Positions 1 to 10,280 are shown, counted from the stretch's first letter. The stretch: 64,000 nucleotides of DNA from Mesostigma viride (GCA_009746045.1 RPFO01000072.1:4760745-4824744), one strand, 5' to 3'. Numbers and translations are program-made. The notes: generated by a model not told the origin, from the sequence alone.

Positions 1-24
1 TCAGCCTAAGCATCTCATCTAACT
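1..24. repeat. 24-bp repeat, putative LTR terminus
   Basis: The first 24 bases recur exactly at 10257-10280. The right copy abuts gypsy coding sequence, and the left copy abuts the 3' end of the copia-like internal region. This fits the right-hand ends (plus-strand view) of two LTRs, the left one lying mostly outside the window. No clear primer-binding site was found to confirm it. Confidence 0.4.
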
Positions 25-465
25 CCCATTATGTTTTCCTTTCAGGTTGAAGGCTAGCGACTTCAAGCCTGATCCTGCCCAGCTAGGAGACTGACTCCAA
101 GCTGACTGAGGTGCTGAGCAACTGACACCCATACTGCAACATCTGGACTGAAAAAGATGGGCCCCAGAACTCGTGCAATACTTGTGATGGCATCACGTTT
201 AGCTCAACATGCCCGGGGAGTTCCTCCTCCTCGCGAGCTCACAAGGGAGATAGCTATGCCTGTCTGCCTATCCAGGGAGTGCATCACCAGCCAAGAGAGC
301 CATTGTAAAAATGCCAAGGTAACCGTTTAAGAGGTTCCATGTTGTTCCATCATCATCGCCCACTCAGAGAAAAAATACCCAGCCAGGCTGGGTCCACTGA
401 GCTCAGGTTACCTGCAACCTGAGTAGTGACATTAGACAGGTTTATTGCACCCTGCACTGTCCATG

Positions 466-676
466 TTGTACCTGCACAACATGTGAGGACCAGCCACCCC
501 TGCCCTGCACAGAGGGGGCTGAAGTCCTAGTGACAGGTGACAGGACTATGACATCCTGGACCTGGCCACGTTGCACCTGCACAACGTGTGGGGACCAGCC
601 ACCCCTGCCCTGCACAGTGGTGGCTGAAGTCCTGGTGACAGGTGACAGGAATATTGCATCCTGCACCTGGGCTGAG
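466..676. repeat. 105-bp tandem duplication
   Basis: Two adjacent copies of a unit of about 105 bp (466 and 571) with a partial third near 680. Each contains the string accagccacccctgccctgc. It lies in the 3' untranslated part of the copia-like element. Bases 25-1092 otherwise show no convincing gene. Confidence 0.75.
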
Positions 677-1092
677 CACGTTGTACGAGACAACATGACA
701 GCACCCATGCCTTTACTGCCACTGAACAGTGAGGCCAGGTGGCCCAGGAGAGCCACAGTGAACTGTGGTCCTGGGTAACCACCTGTCAAGGGAGCTTTGA
801 CCCTCCACTTGAATGGGAGGCACCTGAGCCACTGAGCTCAAGGCCAATCCACCAAGGCATACACCCTAGTGGAGAAAGAATGTGAGATACATCCCCTGCC
901 CACCTATGAAGGTGGGCAGAACGAAATTCCATGGTGTTGAAAAAATCAAAACAGATTTTATTTTGGCATAGGGCACGCAGATGTATGAAAACAGACTCCA
1001 ACCACCCCCCTTTGCTGGAAGCCACAACCTACCCCTTGGACCTGCCCAAGGGGTACCGGGTTACCTAGGCGGCCCTGGTGAACAGGACCCTG

Positions 1093-1419
1093 CTAGGCGT
1101 CCCCCCTATGGGGCAGGGTTGCCTGCTTGCCATAGGGGTTCATCAAGTGGTACAACAGCTGGTATTGGTCAGCTGCCTGCTGAGGCACTTTAGTGAGTGC
1201 ATCAGCAGCGTTGTGTTTGTCCTCCACGTGACGGGTGGACTCCCAGTAGGTGGACTCCTGTTTAAGGACCACCCAGTCAAGATCAGTGTGCACAGCATAG
1301 GGGTTAGCAAGGAAACTGAGGACTGACTGACTGTCAGTGAGCAAGTGTGCCACCACCCCAGCATTGCTGCCTGCTTGCATCTGCAACCAAACCAGCACAT
1401 GATTCAAGTACCTGGCATG
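1093..1419 (-). pseudogene. copia RNase H, C-terminal half
   Basis: This is the end of the copia-type RNase H. Visible landmarks are LLTDSQSVLSFLANP and the terminal KHNAADALTK, matching the family's conserved DN..A..L.K ending. It continues in frame from the N-terminal half at 2302-2890 once the foldback element and one copy of the GCATG duplication are set aside. The domain removes RNA from RNA:DNA hybrids during reverse transcription. The stop near 1093 is the natural end of pol. Confidence 0.7.
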
Positions 1420-1709
1420 AGTTACGTTAAATAGTGCCGGAACCTTTTGCCGCCTGAGGCAAATCGGGCCGGAACACTATTTTGCCCGGAATAACCACTT
1501 CCGAGCACCCAAGTTAATTCGGCCGAATTAACTTGGGTGCTCGGAAGTGGTTATTCCGGGCAAAATAGTGTTCCGGCCCGATTTGCCTCAGGCGGCAAAA
1601 GGTTCCGGCACTATTTAACGTAACTAAAACCTGGCCTCGTGGAGGGGGGACGAAGAGCCCGAGACATCCGCCTAGGCCACTGAGCACGCACCACTAAATG
1701 CGCCGGAGC

Positions 1710-1798
1710 TGCCTCAGTGAGGATTCGAACCCCTGACCTCCAAGGTGCACAGGTTTTAGTTACGTTAAATAGTGCCGGAACCTTTTGCCGCCTGAGGC
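1710..1798 (-). ncRNA. inverted partner of tRNA-like fold
   Basis: Mirror copy of the 1923-2011 tRNA-like sequence on the opposite strand, produced by the global symmetry of the foldback element. It has the same GCCTCAG/CTGAGGC acceptor stem and the same box-B motif. Confidence 0.4.
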
Positions 1799-1922
1799 AA
1801 ATCGGGACGGAACACTATTTTGCCCGGAATAACCACTTCCGAGCACCCAAGTTAATTCGGCCGAATTAACTTGGGTGCTCGGAAGTGGTTATTCCGGGCA
1901 AAATAGTGTTCCGTCCCGATTT

Positions 1923-2011
1923 GCCTCAGGCGGCAAAAGGTTCCGGCACTATTTAACGTAACTAAAACCTGTGCACCTTGGAGGTCAGGGGTTCGAATCC
2001 TCACTGAGGCA
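1923..2011 (+). ncRNA. class II tRNA-like fold in foldback element
   Basis: The 89 nt fold like a Leu/Ser-type tRNA. The acceptor stem GCCTCAG/CTGAGGC is perfect and followed by A. The D arm is CGG/CCG with AAAAGG in the loop, GCAC/GTGC form an anticodon-type stem, CCTTGGAGG forms a short variable arm, and the T loop is TTCGAAT. The T stem has one mismatch and the anticodon loop is oversized (21 nt), so no anticodon can be assigned. The 5' part lies in a palindrome arm and the 3' part in the spacer. Confidence 0.45.
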
Positions 2012-2301
2012 GCTCCGGCGCATTTAGTGGTGCGTGCTCAGTGGCCTAGGCGGATGTCTCGGGCTCTTCGTCCCCCCTCCACGAGGCCAGGTTTTAGTTA
2101 CGTTAAATAGTGCCGGAACCTTTTGCCGCCTGAGGCAAATCGGGACGGAACACTATTTTGCCCGGAATAACCACTTCCGAGCACCCAAGTTAATTCGGCC
2201 GAATTAACTTGGGTGCTCGGAAGTGGTTATTCCGGGCAAAATAGTGTTCCGGCCCGATTTGCCTCAGGCGGCAAAAGGTTCCGGCACTATTTAACGTAAC
2301 T

Positions 2302-2890
2302 GCATGAAGCACTGCTGACACCACTGCCCTGCACTCAGCAGCATTGCTGCTGACAGCCTTGCGTCTATGCAACCGGCTGTACCATGAAATGAGAGACAAG
2401 GGTGCATCATCATTCTGCACAAAATACAAGCCTGACTCCCTTGCCTGCAACTTGGTAATCTGTCTGGACTCCATGGAACTATCCATCATAGCTTGGATGT
2501 GAATGGTTTTGTGGAGATCCAAAGAATGCAAGATAAGGGGAGGGCCTTCCTGGAGTGTTTTGGTGATGGCTTTGTGACCTACTTGCATCAAGACATCATC
2601 ATCAACTCTGCTGACCACAGCCAGGTGAGGTGCACACGTTGAGCACAACCACCCCAGCTTGCCTCTAATGGTAGGACAGGCTCCAGGTTTGATTTTTGTT
2701 TGCAAAACCTCCAAGCAGCTGTGCATGTAATCATTGGGAGAATAAAGTGCACACACCCACTGGTTTTGATGCTGCTGGAGTTGTAACATTGTGCCACAAA
2801 ATTTTATGGCAGTGGTGCCCAGCTCTACTTGCTTGCCAATCTCAAAATGCTCAGTGTGACACTTGTTGAATAAAATCATCCACAGCACGC
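2302..2890 (-). pseudogene. copia RNase H, N-terminal half
   Basis: Encodes the linker from reverse transcriptase and the first part of RNase H. The string SWYSRLHRRKAVSSNAAECR is the family's W.S..Q..V..SS.EAE motif with Asn-Ala in place of the usual Ser-Glu. It is one frame away from the upstream RT, which implies a single-base shift near 2865. The foldback element cuts it after VSAVLHA. Confidence 0.7.
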
Positions 2891-4035
2891 CTTGGCCCAG
2901 CAATCAGCTGATCATCCCCATGCCACACAAAGGTGAGAATGCCATGAGGGTGTGGGACCACAAAGAAGCAAGGGTCTATGTCATCATATCTAGCCCCTAG
3001 CTTTTCAAACACAGCCTGAGCTGACATCCTGAAAATTCGAGGAGCTGATTGCAGCCCTTCAACACCTATGTTAGCTTTCAGGTACTGCTGAGGTATGTGT
3101 TTTGCCCAAACTCTGGGAGTGGAGACTACATACACCTGACCATGCCACACTTGTTGTGCTATCTCAGGTGAGCCTTTCAAGAAAGCCCTTTTAATGTCTG
3201 TAGCCTTACATACATAGTCATCCCCATCATTGAGATGACCCACAAAGACAGACAGCAAGATTTTTAAGGATGTTTGCTGAATGCCTGGCGTGTACAACTC
3301 TGCCTCTGTCAGATCAGTGGTGCCCTTGAACTCTGTCACACAAGGTCTAGCATGAAAAATGACTGACCCATCTGCTGCTGGCTTATGTTTACACACAAAC
3401 TTCAGGCGCAAGTGCTTGCACCCTGCAGGCTTTTTGTCAATAGGTGTGACAGGTGGAGTATGAGAAGGGCTACGAGGATCTGGCACTACCCATTCTTCCC
3501 TGGCCTTGTTGAAGGCCTCCACCCATTTTAGGAAACCTATGTGTGTGCGACAATCTTGCTCTATCTGTTCATAAGAAAGAGGAGACATTTTAGCCACGTC
3601 ATGCTTGCCCAATCCAAAGGAGGTGGGATGAAGTTTTTGGTTATGAACCAAGTCTGCCACACAGGGTTCTTGCCCTGGGGCATACTTGGGTGTAGCAAAT
3701 TTTACAGAAGCAATGTTGGTGTTAAGAAGTTTTTCAAGAGAAATTTTGAAATGATTCAGATCAACACCACCCATGTCCTGGATGGATAGTCTATCACTGG
3801 AGATAATGACACCAGGGTAACAGAGAAAAGGATCCCCCAACAACAGAGCATTCCCTTTATAACCTTCCAATACCTGCTGAAAAGGAGTGGGGATACCGAG
3901 TATAGTCAACATGACCTGACCTAATACCTTGAGGGATGACTGCCCTGAGAAATCAGCCACATGGTGCCAGGGTGAAGGTTCCAAAGGCATATGGGGCACA
4001 GCCAGGGCACTGATAATGCTGACCTGGGCTTGTGT
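2851..4035 (-). pseudogene. copia-type reverse transcriptase (RVT_2)
   Basis: Copies element RNA into DNA. Visible motifs are KHLRLKFVCKHK (palm entry), the catalytic Asp in ATDIKRAFLKG and the YVDD-box equivalent FVWHGDDQLIAG, in the order and spacing of copia polymerases. The segment upstream (near 3800-4030) reads NALLLGDPFL, which looks like the second half of a retropepsin. The frame is open here but shifts into RNase H at about 2865. The upstream end is cut by the hAT insertion at 4035/4036. Confidence 0.8.
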
Positions 4036-5344
4036 CCGGGTTGGCAAATACGGGTACGGGGTATAATACGCGGACCTAAAATACGCGTATTATACGTGGG
4101 GGGTGTAAAATACGTGGCGGTAAAATACGCGACAGTTTTTGTGGTCCAATTGTCAGTCACCCAATTAGCACGCTCCTTGATGATGGTCATGCAGTTATTG
4201 CAACTGAAATTGGTGTATATGCTTATTTATTAACATCTTCCATTTAATTATGCCCTGGAATCCTATCTGATTATGATTTGTTAAATGCAGGGGGGAGCAG
4301 GCTGCAACGGGAATAGTAAGGAATCAATTAATAAATTGATTGTAAGGAAAGCCATCCACTATATAATGCATGAGAGAACATAAGACACAGCTCCGAGAAG
4401 GAGGGGTGGCGTGCCCTCCTTTGTACTGGATCATGCCGGCCACCATCTGCTTGAAAGAGGCGCTCTCAGCCGCATTGAAGGCAATGCCGTTCTCGATAAA
4501 AAATTCGGCAGCCAGCAGCTGGACACCTTTCTCGTCGACGGGAACCAGCCATTTGGTGATGCTCAGCTGGCCTTTGCTGGGAACCGACGACAAGTCATGA
4601 TCAGCCGGCGCAGCAGCCCCTCCCATCTCCGCCATTGCCCTGTTCAAATTGTGCTGCTTCTTGGCGTCTGACTTCTGCAACTTGTTGTTAGCAATCCTGA
4701 GAAACCTGCTCCGGATATTCGGTGGAATTTCGTCGCAGGGTAACATCCCTTCCCCTGCGATTCCGGCAAAGTGTGCACGGACTCGGAATACGCTGATTGG
4801 CCCCGCCTTCTAGGAGAAGTTCTTGTTGCAAAATGAGCAGAACATCCTCGACACATACTGCGTTGTGTTACTAACAGCATCTGTGACTGCTTCTTTCTTC
4901 TCGACAACGAAATCCCATTCAGGCCCTTTCTTCGGCATGGCTGCAAATCGAAAATGGCTGCACACTATCGCACAGTCGCACTGGCCTCGTCGTCGCTATA
5001 TTGCATTACACCGTCAGTAGCACAGCTGGCATTTGCTGGCATTATGCGTTATGTATGTACCTAGTCCTAGCTGTCTCCTACCGGCCAAAGATTTTGCAAG
5101 GCTTGCGCTTTATGGAAAGAACTGTACGCATCTACTTCTAGTAGTAAAAATCTCAAATGTGCAGTGAACGCGCCGCGCCCAGAACCTGGGCACCGCGCCA
5201 GTGCCCGCTGCCCGCTGGTACCCCCGAAAAATTCTAAGTCCAAACCGCGTATTCTGAAGTAAAGTACGCGTATATACGGCGGAGGCCTTCAGTGTACGTT
5301 TTCCCGTATTTTTGCGGCTCCGTACGGCGTACTGACCAACCCGG
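4036..5344 (-). mobile_element. deleted hAT-family DNA transposon
   Basis: The ends are CCGGGTTGG...CCAACCCGG, flanked by the 8-bp duplication GCTTGTGT (4028-4035 and 5345-5352), the length typical of hAT elements. Subterminal regions are rich in tacgcg and cgtatt repeats. It lies in the protease-like region of the copia-like element, and the host frame is compatible across the empty site. At 1309 bp it is far shorter than an autonomous hAT, so it depends on a transposase supplied elsewhere. Confidence 0.85.
4324..4938 (-). pseudogene. hAT transposase N-terminal remnant
   Basis: Starting from ATG at 4938, the frame gives a BED-type zinc-finger start (FCSFCNKNF, then a downstream RVRAHFAG), a TAG stop at 4812-4810, and then an open stretch to 4324. 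The later part contains IENGIAFNAAESASFKQM and a PPSR motif, the characteristic opening of the hAT domain before the catalytic core. The catalytic Asp/Glu residues and the dimerisation domain are absent. Internal deletion plus the nonsense codon make it inactive. Confidence 0.75.
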
Positions 5345-5352
5345 GCTTGTGT

Positions 5353-6708
5353 GTCCACTGCAACCATAAATGGGCTATTGTCATTCTGCCCAACCTTCCC
5401 CACCTTAGCTGATCCTGCAGCAGTTTGAGCTTTGGCTCTATGAGCTGCTTGTAAAATGCGAACAGCGTCTGCTAGGCTGCGTTTGGAAGGTGCAGCTAGT
5501 GGCTGAGCTATGTTCACACTTGAAGAGGTGATAGGTTGCTGCTCACCTGTTTTGCCAATGTGACCCTCTTCTGCAGGGGGCCAAGCCTGCAGTGACTGCC
5601 TACAATCATCAAGGGTGACCTGGGTGTCACAGTGGGTGTGGCTCTCACACTCACCAGTGGGTGTTCCAAACAACCACTCACTGGGCAACGCTGGGATGCC
5701 AGGCAACTGTACAGGGCTGTCGGCCAACAGCTCTTCCTCCTCTGCCACGTCTGACACAGTTGGAAAATACAATTTCATCCTGTGAGGTGAACACCTGTGA
5801 ATCTTTCCCGTGTCATTGTGTTTAACTAACACTGTCCTGCCAGTGGTGTTAAACTTTAGGATGGTGGCTGGCCCATGCCAGGTACCCACCTTGCCTAGTC
5901 CCGACTCCTTGTAGAATAGGACCTGATCCCCTTCTCTGAAGGTGGGACGTGGATGCTTTGCATCCTTGACAGCTAACCTGCTAGCTGTCTGTGCTCGCTG
6001 TGCGTTGTAGAGGGCTAGTACCTCAGGTGGATAAATGCCTGCATGCAATCCATCTGGTGTAATGATCACCCCTTGTGGGGTTTTCATGAGTGGCCTCCTG
6101 TTGAGGACTTGGCACAACCTGGTGGACCACAGAGCTCTGTCAGCATAGGACCCACTGTCAGCCAGCAGATTGCCATCTTCCTTGGCTACAAGGGTTTTAA
6201 TGGACCTGATGGCCCTTTCAATAATGCCTTGCCTCTCATGATCTTCTAGCCCAGCCAGATCAATAGCCTCACACCCTGGTTCATTGGCAAGACACGTGAA
6301 CTGCTGATCCAGTAACAATGCCTCCACAGGGTAGTACCTGGCCTGAGCAATCAAGAGAGCCCTGAGCAACTGTGTCTTGTCCATTCCAGGTAATGGTTCA
6401 ATGGTTGTGTACCTTGACCATGCATCTTTAAGTGCCAAGTAAGATTGTCCTTTGATATGAAAGACATCTCCTACCACCCTGCCCTTGCACTTAGGTGGGG
6501 TAGCTACATGCCACTTAGGGGGTTTGGGTGCATTGAACTGACAATGCTGGCAGTGGGATCTGACCACCTGGCATGCACGTCTGAGTGCTGCCCCCCCTAT
6601 TGCTGCTGCCACCACCTCTGCACTCACTTCATGCCCATAAAGGAAATGCAACTGCAAAGCAAGCTCCTGAAAACTGATATGAGCATCCTCTGAGGGGACA
6701 CTCTGCAC
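5353..6708 (-). pseudogene. integrase plus start of protease-like segment
   Basis: Integrase inserts element DNA into the host genome. The N-terminal zinc region reads HFLYGH...CQHC. Catalytic-core candidates are Asp in GDVFHIKG, Asp in LLLDQQFT and Glu in GIIERAIRS. A C-terminal binding region follows (FREGDQVLFYKES, WHGPATILKF). After a Ser/Pro/Gln-rich linker the frame reaches MVAVDTQAQ-like sequence at the hAT target site, which resembles a retropepsin active site with Gln for Gly. This puts integrase upstream of protease, unlike ordinary copia order. The 3' end of the raw frame runs on into the hAT element and is not real coding. Confidence 0.75.
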
Positions 6709-7071
6709 ACCTTGGGAACCATAGATGTGAAGGTTGGTTTAGAGACATAATCTTCTGAAACCAGCTGTAGCACCTTTCCAGAACTGCTCACTGCTCTGAC
6801 AGTGGGGCATGCAGATGAAAGAGGTGAAGCAGGCACACTCAAGCCAGCATGAGAGGGAGACTCACACTTCTTGCCGTAAGGAGGCCGCTTGCAGTCCTTG
6901 GGGTCACCGTGGGGCGGCCCGTGGCACTTGTGGCACAGGACGTCCAAATGCCCAGCTCGTCCACGTTCTTGCGGCAGGTGGGCCGCAGTGGTACTTCATG
7001 CCACAGCGGGTGCACCGCTGAGAAGCCTTGTCCTCCTTGTCCTGCTTGTTGTTGTTGTTGTTGTTGTTGTT

Positions 7072-7116
<45 letters not shown>

Positions 7117-7443
7117 GCTGTTGCTGTTGTTGTTGTTGTTGCTGGAGCTGCCCCCCTTGGAGGGAGACTGCCCCTTACCCTTGCCCTTGCCCCAGCCCCT
7201 GCCCTTGCCCTTGCCCTTGCCCTTGCCCTTGCCCTTTCCCTTAAACATTTGTCCCAGCAGGGACTTCACTTCTGCCATGGTGACAGGTCTCTTGCTCCTG
7301 TCTTCCCTCTCCCTATCCTCCTCCTCCCTCTCTTCCCCCCTGACCCTCTTTACAGAGGTGCCCATGGCCCCCTGGCTAAGGGGAGCCAAGGCCAGCTTGA
7401 TATAATCCAATGCCTCCTTCATGTCCTCCCAGTACTTTGCCAT
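6624..7443 (-). pseudogene. copia gag C-terminal part with zinc knuckles
   Basis: From 7443 the frame encodes an acidic/basic region, a long Gly-Lys run, poly-Asn from the (GTT)n tract, then RCTRCGMKYHC. After a shift to the overlapping frame at about 6947 it reads CHKCHGPPHGDPKDC, a CCHC-like knuckle with one extra residue before the last Cys. This is the nucleocapsid part of gag, which binds element RNA. The overlap with the upstream frame near 7419-7443 may be natural or an indel. Confidence 0.6.
7046..7142. repeat. (TTG)n microsatellite, poly-Asn on minus
   Basis: About 32 near-perfect triplets with a few interruptions (tat, ctg). Read on the minus strand it gives a run of about 30 Asn inside gag. 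It is followed at about 7170-7245 by a (CCCTTG)n hexanucleotide giving Gly-Lys repeats. Confidence 0.95.
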
Positions 7444-7946
7444 TCCTGTGCAAGCATAGCGTAGGTGTTTTTGTCAAGTTTGAGTTTCTCAAGGAAAGAA
7501 CGCAGCAAGAACTTGTGATCTAGCTGCTGGACATCAGGACGTGCTTTGATGGCTAGCTCATATTTCTTTGTCTCAGCCACATAGTCCACTGATGTGACCC
7601 TGTATTCCTCTACCCACCTGAATGCCCCATATATGTCCACAGATGAGGGGGTGGAGAGGAGGTCAGTTAGCTCCTTCATGAAAGCCTCCCAAACTGCCCT
7701 AGCCTGCGTGTCCTGCCACTTGGGATACCTACGCTGGAAGACAAGGATGAGATTCTGAATCTGAGAGGAGGACTGATGGTAAAAATCCCCCTGCATGAGA
7801 GATCCAAACCAATTCTTGACATTCAGTTCCTCCCTAGCCAGCTGAAGAGAGAGAAGTGCATGATTCCCCTGCTCCCTAGTATACCCCTCAGGCAGCCCCC
7901 TGACATTAATCCTATCCACAGGACGGTTTTCATTGTAAGTGGGCAC
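7419..7946 (-). pseudogene. copia gag, capsid-like part
   Basis: An open stretch of 175 codons, mostly helical and charged, with WFGSLMQGDFY, ILVFQRRYPKW and ELTDLLSTP. I read it as the capsid portion of gag because it lies immediately 5' of the zinc-knuckle region. The first codon is GTG after an in-frame TAG, so the true start is upstream in another frame. I recognise no close named family beyond retrotransposon gag. Confidence 0.5.
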
Positions 7947-8155
7947 CTAGAGGGGGATGCAGGGGGAGAGGGAGAAGATGGTGTTGCTGCTGCAGCATTC
8001 ACAGGAGAGACATGCTGAGAGGGAAGTGCTACTTGAGTGAGCTGAGCAGGAGGGCAAGCATGGGCTGTGTAGGAGGGTTAGGCAACATAGGGGTGGGCTG
8101 GGTGGGGGTGTGAGTGTGTGTCACTTCCCGCCTCCTGCTGCGGGCCTCCTCCCAA

Positions 8156-9778
8156 TCATGGAAGGTGGGAGAGAGGACACTTCATCGTCAGTAGGGTTAG
8201 TAAATCATGATGCAGCCAGGTAGGCAACCACCTACCCGCCCCTTCAGGATGGCATTGTGCAGGAGCTCCAGGAGTCGCACCAGGCGAACCCTGCTGCCCT
8301 GCACCCTCCTTCCTGAGAGGAGGGCCTGCAGGCAGGCAGCAAGTCGTCACACACCCTGCGTGTGTCCGCATGGAGGTTGGGCAAGCCCAGGATGTGCGTG
8401 ATAATCGCACACACCAGGCTGCCCGCCTCCGCGACGTGCATCTGCTGGCTCCGGTCGGCCAGCCCACGGAAGGAGGCTGTGGCCTGTATGGCACGCCACA
8501 CAGGCTCATCACCCAGGGTGATGAAGTCCCGACCTTCCAGGTCGCCGTCCAGCCGTGTCGGCTGCTGCCCTGCCAAGGTGGGACCCTGAGGCCCCTCCGG
8601 CCCTGCCAGGGCCTTGTCCTTGTGCGGCTAGAGGGGGCCTGCCCCCCAGAGCCGCTGGAGGTGCCCGTGACACCCTCCATGGGGGCTGCATCCCCCGCCA
8701 GCGCCGGAGGCGCCGGCGTCGCTGCCGGGGTCCCTGCGACCCCGGGCGCTTGTGTCGCCGCCGGGGTCCCTGCGACCCCGGTGGCCTCCTCAGCCACCTG
8801 GCCCCCCACGCTGGGCGGGGGAGCCCGCTGCTGAGGTTGGACCCTCTGACCTGCCAGAGGGTCCTGGGTGGCTTCACCACCCATGGGCGTGTTGGGGGCG
8901 TCTGCCGCCCCGCGCTCCGTCGCAGGCGGCATCGCAGCCGCCTCACGCCTCTCCGGGCCCCAGCCAACTGGCGTGACTTGGGGCCACGGCCCCAACGGAG
9001 TCAGCGTGATCTCCTGAGTGGCGACCACGCGCAGCGCCTCTCTCTGACGCTGTCTGGACGCCCACTGATCCACAGTGCCGGGGTTTCGCCGCGGCCTATT
9101 GGTGTAACACCACAGCCAAACTGCCACCTGGATCAGGGGAAACTGCATCCTCAAACGATTCTCGATCATCGTTTGCGTCCGATGAACCTCAATCGCATGT
9201 ATCGGCTCATCTGCCGTCAACTGGAAACGTTGCGAATGATCCAGCCGTTCACCGAAATGAACGCTGGGATGTCGTCCTCCCCAATGGGGAGAAGATGGGG
9301 TACGCGCCCGAACGCGACAGGTGGCGGAACATGTTCCCCATACCGGTCAATGTCCATGATGGCCATCTGTCGGCCCACGGAAAGATTACCAGACGTCGCA
9401 GGCGTCTGTGTCGAAATCTCGAGCGAAGGCCGTGACCTCGCAGGCTGCACCTCCCCATCCTCCTCCGAGGAATCACTCCGCTCACGACCCCCGTCACCTG
9501 CGACGGGGGAATTACGTGCCCGGGGGACCTGCCCCCCAGGTGCCATGGCGGACGAACCGCCAGTGGCAAACGGACGACCGCTCGCCATCCCCCGGGCGCC
9601 GGGCCCCACCTGCGGGGTCCGACGCCTGGGGTGGTCGGCGACCACCGTGCGGAAGGTGACGTTGGGCGTCACCCTGGCATCGTTGGTGGAGGGCGTGCCC
9701 TCCGGCGAAAGTCGGGGTGAGGTGCGCCTGGCAGGCGCCTTCCCCTTGTTGTTGTTATCGTTGCCGTTGTTTGAAGCC
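8156..9778 (-). pseudogene. gag N-terminal region, frameshifted
   Basis: ATG at 9778 opens MASNNGNDNNNKGKAP. A Pro/Ala/Thr-rich tract over overlapping frames (9778-9217, 9220-8580) leads to a compact segment at 8576-8244 (FITLGDEPVWRAIQATASF, SLVCAIITHILGLP). Base composition is much more GC-rich than the pol part. I infer that it is the N-terminal gag of the copia-like element. It could instead be gag of a separate element whose pol is missing. Confidence 0.4.
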
Positions 9779-10157
9779 ATATTTTTTGCTTTTCGAAAAA
9801 ATAAATAACTTTTCAGTCCAAGTTGGATGGAGACTAGCGACGACGAACAACTGCTGAAGCTGAAAGCGAATGATGATTGTATTAACAATAATACAATGAG
9901 AGAGCAATGGAAGCTGAGGGCTCAGAATGGAACGTCTGGGCAAACTCGGGTGCTGCGGCACTCCCCAGTGCTACGCCTATATGCCTATGGCGGTGCTACC
10001 TGCAGCACCTCACCAGTGGACAACTGTACACTGCAATGCCATGCGACCACGTCACTAGCATCGACTACACTCGGCCCGTCCAGAACCGGATAACCCGGGT
10101 CTGGCGGGTCGAGCTAGAGTCTAGGCACAGTCTGGCACTAACCGCACATCGGTCCAC

Positions 10158-10203
10158 ATGACACCTCAGTACCGTACACCCTGCCGTACAGTACTGAGGT
10201 GTC
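10158..10203. repeat. 13-bp-stem inverted repeat
   Basis: gacacctcagtac and gtactgaggtgtc face each other across a spacer of about 20 bases, within the presumed LTR/leader of the copia-like element. Bases 9779-10280 contain no convincing coding sequence. Confidence 0.7.
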
Positions 10204-10280
10204 CCGCTCAGCCGCGGTAGGCAATACGCGGCGCGCAGGCCGGAAATCCGTGTGTCAGCCTAAGCATCTCATCTAACTTC

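Larger units (their letters stand above)
1420..2301. mobile_element. 882-bp nested palindromic foldback element
   Basis: Both ends begin AGTTACGTTAAATAGTGCC. The whole insert is symmetric about 1860/1861 and made of three palindromes of about 206 bp (1420-1625, 1758-1963, 2096-2301) separated by two mutually inverted spacers of about 132 bp. I found one base breaking the large-scale symmetry (ggcc versus ggac in the arms). It is flanked by GCATG at 1415-1419 and 2302-2306, a 5-bp target duplication. The spacers carry a GGTTCGAATCC box-B-like motif. There is no transposase, so it must move in trans. Confidence 0.85.
1..10280 (-). mobile_element. copia-like LTR retrotransposon, nested insertions
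   Basis: Reading on the minus strand, gag starts near 9778, followed by a CCHC region, integrase, a protease-like segment, reverse transcriptase and an RNase H that ends near 1093. A 24-base string (1-24) recurs at 10257-10280, exactly where the neighbouring gypsy chromodomain coding breaks off. I infer that it is the start of the element's LTRs, with the left LTR continuing off the window. The element would then sit inside the gypsy element to its right. A hAT derivative and a foldback element interrupt the coding sequence, and several frames are shifted, so this copy is dead. Boundaries are inferred; the domain calls are stronger. Confidence 0.6.

Noticed and set aside
6849-7464. Plus-strand ORFs with poly-Cys, poly-Val and poly-Leu
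   Set aside because: Shadow frames of the (TTG)n tract; the minus-strand gag reading is the coherent one.
8555-9808. A 417-codon plus-strand ORF, GC-rich
   Set aside because: Arg/Pro-rich antisense shadow of the gag N-terminal region; composition and context favour the minus strand.
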